This document shows, piece by piece, positions 18,801-24,979 of a stretch of DNA of 35,102 nt. Position 1 is the stretch's first letter, and each line of letters begins with the position of its first letter. The notes beneath the pieces are model-generated. The model ran no database searches and was not told the origin of the DNA. It worked only from the letters and a program-made list of their open reading frames with translations. Source of the DNA: Roseobacter sp. HKCCD6576-2 (GTDB lineage: Bacteria > Pseudomonadota > Alphaproteobacteria > Rhodobacterales > Rhodobacteraceae); assembly GCF_013179285.1 (NCBI RefSeq), contig NZ_WVNW01000013.1, forward strand, positions 1 to 35,102, given 5' to 3'. The translations under genes and the position numbers were made by a program.

Positions 18801-21800
18801 GCCGGACACGCCTTCCAGGCCCGAAAGCTCTGCCGTACCGATCCGGGTGGCCAGCGATCGGAACACAGGACCCGGATCCAGCGGTCGGCGCTGCGGGTTC
18901 TGGAAGGCGATCAGCTTGGCACTCATTGCCTCGATCCGTGCCAAAAGCACGTCGGCCCGTCCGATCCCGAGACCATTTGCATCATCGAGCACCACCACCG
19001 CCCCCGGGGCGTCCGGACCCCGATAGGCCATAGGCTCGGCCAGGAACTCCGCAAAGGTCAGCGCAGCCACCCCCTCTTCGGCCAACGCCCGGCGCCCCGC
19101 CTCGGTTGGGTTGATCACTGTTACCACGCTGCCGGCTGTCTCATGGGCGCGCGCCGTTATCGCTGCGAGGCGGGTTTTTCCGCTCCCGGCCGGCCCCAGA
19201 ACCAGCCGCACACCGCCGGGGGCCAGGGCATACTGCAGGGCCGTGCGCTGATCCTCGGAAAGACCCTCGACCGGCATCTCGGCCGCAACATCGATGGGGC
19301 TCTGCGCCAGCTTCACCCCGCGATCGAGCGCTGCCAGCTCGGCGGCCAGATGGCGGCGCGTTGTGTAGACCCAGGGATCGGCATCTTTGCCCTCCTTCGA
19401 TCGCGGCAAGGCCACCAGGTCCTTATGCCCCATCGCCTGCCGGAAGAGCCGCAGGAACGTATCGGGATCCTGGATTGGGTTTGCCAGCACCGTGGCCACG
19501 TCATCAGCGCGGAACACCGTCTGGCGGGCGAGAAGATCCGAGATGACGGCCTGTGGCGCACCGGTGTAATCCCGGTTCGGATCGACCATGGCCTGCGCAT
19601 CGAGGATCGGGTCGGTCTCCGCATAGTCGTCGCGCAGGAGGCCCGCCACGCGCGTGGCCACCGCCATCAAATGCCGATCGCCCACAAAACCAACCCGCGT
19701 CCCCGTGCCGCGCGGACCGTTCCAATCCGGTCGATTGAAAATCTCGGCCGCGGGTGACTGCACCAGGGTGGGGGTTTCAAAGCTTGTCGGCGTCTGCAAC
19801 GGGGCCGGCAGGCGCGTGGCCATCGCGACCAGTGCGCGGGCATTCTCCAGATGGTCCTTGCGACCGAACACCGTCAGCGCGTCGCGGTGGCGCGACAGCG
19901 CCACATAGGTGGCATGCCGATCCATGCGCCGATGCGGCAGGAGCAGCACCCGGTCCACCGACATGCCCTGCGACTTGTGGATCGTCGCGGCATAGCCATA
20001 GTCGAACTGGTTGAACCGCGCCGCATCGATCTCAACCGCTTCGCGCGCGTCATCCATGAGGATCGAGAACGCCCCGTCCCGAACCGACGTCACCGTTCCG
20101 AAGCTGGAGCGCGCCAAATCCAGGTCACGATGCGGTCCCGTCAGCATGAGACGATCGCCCGGGCTCAGCTGGATCTCCGCCGCGCGCCGATGCGCACTCT
20201 CCAATCCATCCTCGTCATAGCCCCGATCCATGCGCGAGATGATGAAGCGCCGCCCGGACCGGGCCACGGCCCCGACCGCCTGTCCCGCCCGTCGAATGGC
20301 CGCATTCAACGCTTCGACATCCGCGTTGCTGTAGCCAAGCGCGATGCGGCTTGGACGGCCGCGCCCGCCCGGGTCCTGACTCCAATACTCCGAGGCAAGC
20401 ACCGCCACCGGGTCTCCGCCCACCGTCTCAAGCCGCAGCGCCCCCCGCTCCACGTAATGCGAGATGGCCTCTGCAATGCGCCCTTTTGCCAGCGCCGCGG
20501 TCGCCGCGCGGTCCCCTGCATCCCTCTGCCGGACCACCAGGTCGATCGCCGGCACATCGCCGGCCTGGGCCTCGGCCAGGGCCCATCCGGAGAGATCGAG
20601 CACGGGCGGCAATTGCTCCGGGTCACCGACGGCCACCAGCTTGCCCCCCATCGCCACCACCTGCGACTGGATGCGGGACCATTGATTGAGCCCGACCATA
20701 CCGGCCTCGTCCATGATGAAGACAAACCGGCCTGCCTCCGAGTATTGCCCGCGCGCCCATTGCGCCTCCCATGCCGAAAGCGTACGGGCCTCGATCCCGT
20801 CAAGCGCATTGAGCTCCTGCGTGGCCTTGCCGGAGGGCGCACCGGCCAGAACACGCACGCCGCGGGCCTGCCATGCCCGCGCCGTCTCACCGATGGTGAA
20901 GGTCTTGCCCGTTCCCGCATGACCTTTGACCAGCGTCAGCTGATCGGGCCCAAGGATCGCCTCGGCCGCATTGCGCTGGCCCGGATTGAGAGCTGGCGAC
21001 AGGAAACGCTGCACCGGGCGGGCGGCTGCGATCGCCGCGCGCACAGCCTCTGCGCCCGCCCGTTGATGCGTGTCGTTCAGATCGCTTTTGCTGCCGCTCG
21101 GCTCGGGCGCCACAGCAATGCTGAGCCGCGCGCCATTGGCCACGTGCTGCGCCAGGGCTTTGCGGAAGGCCAACCCGGCCGGACTGTCGGGCGCGTCCCG
21201 GTCCGGCGCGAAGATCACGTCGCGATCGTCAGGCAGCGGCGCAGTCGCGAACCCTGACACCCCGAAGACGGCCCAGGTCTCATGGCCGGTGGCCTGCCAG
21301 ATCGAGAGCGCCGCCTCCGGGCTCTCCGCTACCACCAATGGCCCATCCGGGGTCCGTGCCGGAAAGCGGGCCGGATGCCCGCTCACGGTCCCGAAGGAGG
21401 GCTTGCGGATCTCCGTATCGACCCGCACGCCATCCTCTTGCACCAGGATGCGTTGCCCCCCCATGATCCGGCCATCCCCATCCGTGGCCCAGACCACCAG
21501 GGCGGCATGGCGGGCACCTACCACCTCCAACTCGGGAACCGGCGGCAGACAGGCAAGCTGCGCCTCGGGCATGTCCGTGATCGCCCGGGACGCCAGGTAG
21601 GCCGCGCCCGGGCTCCCCGAAGCCGGTGCCGCCAGCTCGACGAGGGACTGCACAAGATTGGCCCGCGCCGCCTCGATCTCGGCTTTGGCGGCCTCCGCCT
21701 CGCGCGCCCGCTGTGCCTGCCGGGCTTCCAGCGTGCTGGTATCGATCCGGGCCTCTGTCGACAGGCCGGCATAGCGCGCCGCCGCCTCCAGAACGCGTGG

Positions 21801-23369
21801 GAAGTCGGCCTTGGCTGCGCTGAGCCCGCAGATCTCCGTGGCCACGAGATCCAGGAGATCGCCCCCCTCCCCGATCTTGTGATCGAACCAGAGCCCCCGG
21901 CGAGGGCCTTTCATCTGCATCTCGAAGGAGGCCTGGTTCTTGGGGTTCCACTTCGCTGCCCCTGGTCGCACGGGGGGACCGTGAACCTTCACGAACAGAT
22001 CCTCGGCACGATCCAGCAGCGCTTCGCGCACAGCGGCCGCAGATGGACCGGAGCGTGAATGTCGCCGCAGCGGTGCCTTGACTGCCTTGCGTTTGGCTGC
22101 CGCGGCCTCCTCGGCCGCGCGTTCCAACTCGATCGGGGCCGTATCGATCAGGATCGGACCTGTGCCGGTTTCGATGGGGTCCTGCGCGGCCAAATCCTCC
22201 GCCACAGCCAGCCGTCCCGTCGCCAGCACCTGGGCGTCCTGCGTCAGCTGCCAGGCCTGTTGGCTGCGCGACCGGGTGACGAACAGCGCCTCCTCTTCCA
22301 CATGTTGCCCGTGTACTTCGAGAAGCTCGGGCGAACGCATCGCCTCCGCCAGAAGCTCCCGCACCTCCACCTCCAACTCGAACCGGGATTGCTCGTAGTC
22401 CTCCGCGTTTTGCAGCTCCGGGACCTCTGCGGGGTCCGGTCTCAGCTGCTTCATCAGGGCCGCCCGCACATCCGCTTCCGAGAACGTGCCCTGCCGCGAC
22501 TGCACCACCGCGAGGATGTGTTCGGGGTTCGATCGAATGTAAGCTTGGTTCTGTTTGCGCACGTCCTGGCAGCGCAGTTTTTCACGCGGCAATTCCCCCC
22601 CGCGCTCGGCACGCTCGGCGATATACGGGTGGTAGTTCTCCGGCTCCAACTGCAGCCCCTGGTCCTTCAGGGTGCGGTGATCGACCCGCGCGTTTGAGCC
22701 CACACGCTCAAGCGCGAGATTGACATGCTGCGCCCATTCCAAGCGCCACTGCCGCAGAAGCGCCGACGTATCCCAGGAGCGGTTCTTGGCGCCCCAATCC
22801 CCTTCTCCGAGGTCGCGCAGACTGAGCATCAGATGCGCATGCGGATTGCCGTCACCCTTGTCATGGACGCTGATCGTCACCACCATTCCACTGTCTGTGA
22901 AAGCGTCCTTTACGAAGCTCCGGAGCAACACCTTTTGATCTGCCAGATCGAGCTCGTTGGGCAGGGACAAATCGACCGTGCGGAAGTACCGAGCCTTCTT
23001 CTCATGCTTGTTCAACCGACACTCTGAGATCTCCACGGAATTGGCCAGAGTCTCCGCAACGCGCACAGCGGCGCGCCGGATTGCCTCGTCGTCGGACAGC
23101 ACCTGTCCGGCCGCCTCTGCCTCGGCCAGAACCTCTTCGAAGGTCCGGACCAATGCGATGTCGCCGAACGCATCCCGCGCCCAATCCGGAGCGTCCTCGG
23201 GCAGCATGATATCCGCGTATTTAAGCTCGTCAGACTTCGCCGTGTAGTCAGTCGTCCTGTTGGTGCTGTCGGACTTGTATTGCGTCGCCATGCGATAGGC
23301 CAGAGCGGCCACGGCCGACTGGCCTTTGCCTCGTGAGATGATACCTGCGCTGAGTCTGAAGATGGCCAT
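12846..23369 (-). CDS. Giant MobA/MobL (MOBQ, TraA-like) relaxase fused to Toprim/primase-like and duplicated helicase modules
   Basis: The chosen start is the ATG giving MAIFRLSAGIISRGKGQSAV, the standard start of MobA/MobL relaxases; a TTG eight codons upstream is in frame. The product is about 3,507 aa, against roughly 1,100-1,500 for Ti-type TraA. Residues 1-220 form the relaxase, with Tyr in AALAYRM and metal-binding His in GDGNPHAHLML near 178. A helical segment (NPEHILAVVQ) lies near 282. A Toprim-like region covers about 480-770 (VVAESPEAALSIW near 683; FAPDRDAPD near 720). Then come four P-loop cores: GHAGTGKT (about 818), GPAGSGKT (1392), GHAGTGKT (1957) and GGAGSGKT (2541). Cores 1 and 3 also have MDEAGMVG, IHKSQG and YVALSRH, as in RecD/TraI helicases. 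Cores 2 and 4 carry LDDA. The C-terminal 600 residues have no motif I recognise. It should nick oriT and unwind DNA in conjugation. No T4SS genes are nearby. Confidence 0.9.
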   Translation of the reverse strand: MAIFRLSAGIISRGKGQSAVAALAYRMATQYKSDSTNRTTDYTAKSDELKYADIMLPEDAPDWARDAFGDIALVRTFEEVLAEAEAAGQVLSDDEAIRRAAVRVAETLANSVEISECRLNKHEKKARYFRTVDLSLPNELDLADQKVLLRSFVKDAFTDSGMVVTISVHDKGDGNPHAHLMLSLRDLGEGDWGAKNRSWDTSALLRQWRLEWAQHVNLALERVGSNARVDHRTLKDQGLQLEPENYHPYIAERAERGGELPREKLRCQDVRKQNQAYIRSNPEHILAVVQSRQGTFSEADVRAALMKQLRPDPAEVPELQNAEDYEQSRFELEVEVRELLAEAMRSPELLEVHGQHVEEEALFVTRSRSQQAWQLTQDAQVLATGRLAVAEDLAAQDPIETGTGPILIDTAPIELERAAEEAAAAKRKAVKAPLRRHSRSGPSAAAVREALLDRAEDLFVKVHGPPVRPGAAKWNPKNQASFEMQMKGPRRGLWFDHKIGEGGDLLDLVATEICGLSAAKADFPRVLEAAARYAGLSTEARIDTSTLEARQAQRAREAEAAKAEIEAARANLVQSLVELAAPASGSPGAAYLASRAITDMPEAQLACLPPVPELEVVGARHAALVVWATDGDGRIMGGQRILVQEDGVRVDTEIRKPSFGTVSGHPARFPARTPDGPLVVAESPEAALSIWQATGHETWAVFGVSGFATAPLPDDRDVIFAPDRDAPDSPAGLAFRKALAQHVANGARLSIAVAPEPSGSKSDLNDTHQRAGAEAVRAAIAAARPVQRFLSPALNPGQRNAAEAILGPDQLTLVKGHAGTGKTFTIGETARAWQARGVRVLAGAPSGKATQELNALDGIEARTLSAWEAQWARGQYSEAGRFVFIMDEAGMVGLNQWSRIQSQVVAMGGKLVAVGDPEQLPPVLDLSGWALAEAQAGDVPAIDLVVRQRDAGDRAATAALAKGRIAEAISHYVERGALRLETVGGDPVAVLASEYWSQDPGGRGRPSRIALGYSNADVEALNAAIRRAGQAVGAVARSGRRFIISRMDRGYDEDGLESAHRRAAEIQLSPGDRLMLTGPHRDLDLARSSFGTVTSVRDGAFSILMDDAREAVEIDAARFNQFDYGYAATIHKSQGMSVDRVLLLPHRRMDRHATYVALSRHRDALTVFGRKDHLENARALVAMATRLPAPLQTPTSFETPTLVQSPAAEIFNRPDWNGPRGTGTRVGFVGDRHLMAVATRVAGLLRDDYAETDPILDAQAMVDPNRDYTGAPQAVISDLLARQTVFRADDVATVLANPIQDPDTFLRLFRQAMGHKDLVALPRSKEGKDADPWVYTTRRHLAAELAALDRGVKLAQSPIDVAAEMPVEGLSEDQRTALQYALAPGGVRLVLGPAGSGKTRLAAITARAHETAGSVVTVINPTEAGRRALAEEGVAALTFAEFLAEPMAYRGPDAPGAVVVLDDANGLGIGRADVLLARIEAMSAKLIAFQNPQRRPLDPGPVFRSLATRIGTAELSGLEGVSGPARDLLAAIRQPEARDAGAIEAACAAGLVQASGAQDRAMADLARAYVAEPADDKIALAWSRRAADDLTIAIRAELDRTRPERVAAEEIPDGPLAGLKPGDRIRFATGGVYGSPERDPAGEQVVQRGARAEVMARDPDGVLRLRVADMSADGRAVGSREIRVAPEGPLPPWHYSFASSIAASAGRRHESVHLLADAGMDRETLATGVATSRSSLNLVVPAADREVRAVLGRILARERAPRAAADYGFDPGRAQAAAQQAPDLPIPGTPRAPTHPPQGPDSEEVARLTRLPKIPLSATKARAANTAYLQNHPDHIVALLQSDRAVFTDHDVRQALRARLGRQVTEPELRRLGDRAMASGALVRLDQVAPDGSPQYVTVARLDQIQRSAEQTRLLANGRFAPGEVPVLRPEEMEGLNPMQRQAAEAMLNADRLTLVQGHAGTGKTHTLRDVARIWQERGVAVLAGASSGKATRELAGLEGVTTATLAAWEARWARGEAPDPGRFVFLMDEAGMVGAGQWGRLQAQILAMGGKLIAIGDPDQLQPVADLPGWNVAERAVGSAKTVLIDTVVRQKDALQREATEMLVRGGAGVRTAIDYYDSKGALRLRPEDRADPFAALAGAFFEGSDPARSRVAIAYTNRDVHRLNDLIRAEALARGIVDRSSQRSYGSFTRRTTAPGGRAGQERVPLELGVGDRILLTKPHRDLNLPRSSFGTVLATRAAEIDVLFDRTADPVTLDLQSFRDIDYGFASTIHKSQGLTAQDVFVLPHRLMHRHATYVALSRHSDTLQVFGRVGHFERVSDLVAMAQAPGHLSVELPDGPADPGASMVPTVTDAQIALREDWRGAERSRRLVALTGDAELMGIAERTAGLLAADWQPGAPVLREDGARYAARPTEVVDDVIRRQSVLRAEDVAAQLAHVIADPDTFLRAFREAMSHPDLILLSDDPGTTGRGRVYTTRTQLRGELDAVDRGIRLALSSSPDEVPDVSKAIAARLSGLGLTEAQAKAVSYTGRGGRLRLIRGGAGSGKTRVAAATAELHREAGWSVLAVSPSGAGLDALRAAGVERPRTLRGFASGLASGQLRLDPGTVVILDDAGRLGSQEIAPVLREVEKAGAKLVALMDDGVQTPLEAGPVVRALAARIGVAELDDSFRWNQRRAVAMGGLVGGGTVAQVALNILQEDGVLLAGGTARKATALLAERFVEDPTQDKVALAWSRAEVGQLTGAIRQVLDARDPARAGFEEAEEGSFAGLKPGDRVQFMGGGRVEDRTATRGAQRVYIRPGSRSIYLGTDPRGRQMLRLMEADGTSRDVRLAPDTDMPDWRFDFAQTIHGAIGQARDSVHLLAGPGMSKQIFTSAARLHREDLSIVVPASETRMPDVLSRILQRDATAETVLDYGFEPALAARQAMQGQGREIVADPAPDGIAAAMGRLREIAGLGQDPSREVAPRGLEGEVLAEVIGAATLRHGRAPDGAGLLALEGHVRALTDVGKWRRILRQAPKDLPQRADRLAVKLAGRDEDGRALTTARILARGHLSAEALGESGIAHLFADGLALYGQRAEDARASDRVQELVAPSGSTRDLPTYPEIQPPQETRRTQSRRPLPYTPRGGGLGAFLSNLDPSNDRLTRDALDMFGLDGQRRRARARSYAAARRSMRDGSAQREARVKVKAQEMLRREGGVETRTASAATAERSVPKPSGAILQMAMAITEHLPSDHPAHKRDLLDELQGLLNRADAAEVPEDQVQATARKIATARAGYDAKLELGRALIAGEQADYDANKDTDPKWQGMRRPMFKEQLFRRYVNHAGSGIEHPMAAQHQRVKDMYDDEVEDAVAKGVDRYGAPTELEWTAARLAHLPGVPHDLAKGLSHALGTGSPQRAQEIERARSDVLDQLSTVDDRSGAARDVLPQLYKAFTYREIEALAKADTKGPDSLTHIPLQQRKVAADALKTLTKDGLIGFALYPWNDHAERVADGVHPERGRSRGRGLGLF

Positions 23370-23417
23370 TGCCGGTAGCATACAGGTGAACAAAGAAATT
23401 AGAACAATTTTTTTGTG

Positions 23418-23429
23418 TAAGCGTGCCTT
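23418..23429 (+). other. Candidate oriT nick region
   Basis: TAAGCGTGCCTT lies about 50 bp upstream of the relaxase start. It resembles the RSF1010-type MOBQ nick core (TAAGTGCGCCCT), differing mainly by a swapped CG/TG pair. It is next to a run of T and a generally AT-rich stretch. Position beside the relaxase gene is typical for MOBQ oriT. Resemblance of this length can arise by chance, so this is a weak call. Confidence 0.25.
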
Positions 23430-23619
23430 TAAATCATGCTCTGATCATCCAGTTCAAATCAAGAGGGCCGCCAGCGGGGAAGCGAAGCGCAGTCCAGCCA
23501 ATCAGACGGGGTGCCGGCCGGGATCAAAAGCTGGTGCAGTTTGGCTGCGAGGGACGGGACGATAATCGGGGCGATCGGGTAGGATTGAGGGTGTCGAAAC
23601 CGAGGATCGGGGACGCCCC

Positions 23620-23844
23620 ATGCAAGGTGCCAAATCAGACAGTCTGCTGAGGGTGTACCTCGCCGGACATTGTGGCTGGAGGGCGCCCGGATGGGTGCGA
23701 ATTCTGCCCGCCGGATCCGAGTTGCACCGGGTCTGGTTGTACGGTCGGCTCGCGGTTTTTGTCGAGAACGGCATGGCCTACGAACCGGCCAATCCCTATG
23801 GCTTACGCACACCAGAAAGCGGCCCCGATTGGGGCGGCTGGTAA
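23620..23844 (+). CDS. Possible small protein of unknown function
   Basis: A 74-codon frame starts at an ATG with GGGGA about 7 nt upstream and is divergent from the relaxase gene. It reads MQGAKSDSLLRVYLAGHCGW, then APGWVRILPAGSELHRVWLYG, and ends ESGPDWGGW. It is rich in Trp and Gly. No family is recognised. An opposite frame (23459-23812) overlaps it and looks less protein-like. It might be an accessory mobilisation protein only because of position. Confidence 0.35.
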   Translation: MQGAKSDSLLRVYLAGHCGWRAPGWVRILPAGSELHRVWLYGRLAVFVENGMAYEPANPYGLRTPESGPDWGGW

Positions 23845-23991
23845 GGACTGTCTGAGCGGTAGTATTCTGACGGGCGGACGTTAGTACGTCTCTCCGTGAA
23901 AGTGTTGCCCAGCGAGTTCCATGAAGAACGCCTATGGGCGCGAGAGCTGCGACTGGTATATAGCGCTCCTGGCCGCTGATCTGCTTAGGCT

Positions 23992-24501
23992 CTACGCTGG
24001 CTCGGTCTGACCAACGGTGGCCTGTCTAAATTCTGCGAACTGCGGCCTGAACGTACCGGACATACGGCCTACGAAGATAGCTAGTGCGAATGTCACCGCC
24101 TGGCAGAAAGGGCGACGGCTGCCCACCCCGTCACAGTTGGCGGGCATCGCTATGTCATCAGAATAGGTTAGTAGGTGCCCCATCGCGCGGATGATGTAGA
24201 GCGCAACTTCCTCAATATTGTCGACTGTGATCCTGTCAAATTCATAACTCAGCGCAAAGGCGACCGTGTCCAAGGCGTCGTTTAGGCGTTGATCATCTTC
24301 TAGCCCTGTCGCCACGTACATCGCTTTCAGCAAATCGTAAAAGTTGCTGAACGAGAATAGCCGGTTGGGGCGAAGCTCGTTGAACGCAGAGCGTTCCACG
24401 ATAACTGCGTCTTCTGGACCTCGCCCGTGCTTCGCGAGGCCGAGGACAACAGAGGCTTCTTCGGGAGAAAACGGGAAATAGATCAGATCTTCGGCGTCCA
24501 T
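23992..24501 (-). CDS. Conserved-looking hypothetical protein
   Basis: The frame extends to 24534, but AAGGA sits 8 nt before the ATG at 24499-24501, so that start (MDAEDLIYFPFSPEEASVVL) is preferred, giving 169 aa. The sequence is acidic and largely helical by eye (NELRPNRLFSFSNFYDLLKA, EDDQRLNDALDTVAFALSYE, VDNIEEVALYIIRAMGHLL). It has no signal peptide. The C-terminal 40 residues contain a mildly hydrophobic stretch (QAVTFALAIFVGRM). No family is recognised. It is upstream of the giant relaxase on the same strand, 620 bp away, so they are probably not one operon. Confidence 0.6.
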   Translation of the reverse strand: MDAEDLIYFPFSPEEASVVLGLAKHGRGPEDAVIVERSAFNELRPNRLFSFSNFYDLLKAMYVATGLEDDQRLNDALDTVAFALSYEFDRITVDNIEEVALYIIRAMGHLLTYSDDIAMPANCDGVGSRRPFCQAVTFALAIFVGRMSGTFRPQFAEFRQATVGQTEPA

Positions 24502-24735
24502 CGTACACATCCTTATCGTTACCATTTTCATCAAAAATGCCGATAGATAAGCTAAATATCAGTTAAGGCGGTCTTGGTTTGGCCTAGGGGACGGGTCCAC
24601 AATCTATTTTTGTGGCATGTGCGATGTTTAGCGATCCTTAGAGTCGGTCACCCAGAAGGATCTTGAACACAATGGAAGCGAACAAAGCCCTCGGCATATG
24701 TGTAAGGCCATGGCAGCTTGCCCTGTGCAGCGTCG

Positions 24736-24903
24736 CTATGTGCTGGCGGACGTTAACACCATGCTCCTGCCCGAGATATCGCCCACCGATCCGATCAGGC
24801 CGTCGGCCAGATCGACCAGGGGGCGGTTACCCTGACGGCCCAGAACCGACGGGCGGTAGCGCCGCTCAAACACCGTCGATAGGAGTTCGGCTAGCAAGAT
24901 CAT
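24736..24903 (-). pseudogene. Truncated gene, possibly the N-terminus of a malonyl-CoA decarboxylase-like protein
   Basis: A 55-codon minus frame starts at an ATG 77 bp after the TRAP permease stop, in the same direction. It reads MILLAELLSTVFERRYRPSV, then GNRPLVDLADGLIGSVGDIS, then GRSMVL, and ends TSAST and a TAG. The spacing of L..L...L....G..SG recalls the N-terminal helical domain of malonyl-CoA decarboxylases. This is a weak, short resemblance. The abrupt end suggests the last gene of the operon was cut by an insertion or deletion. The segment 24502-24735 beyond it shows no gene. Confidence 0.35.
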
Positions 24904-24979
24904 AGGATGTGCTCACTCTTTTTGTATGCGACCCGAAGGCCCAAGGGCCGCCGCCTTGGCAAAGCTGTGCGGCCTGCGA

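Noticed and set aside
13212-22697. Very long plus-strand frames opposite the relaxase gene (for example 13212-16007 and 19851-21257)
   Set aside because: They are shadows caused by GC-rich third positions; their translations are low-complexity Arg/His/Pro-rich and have no domains, while the minus frame has clear catalytic motifs.
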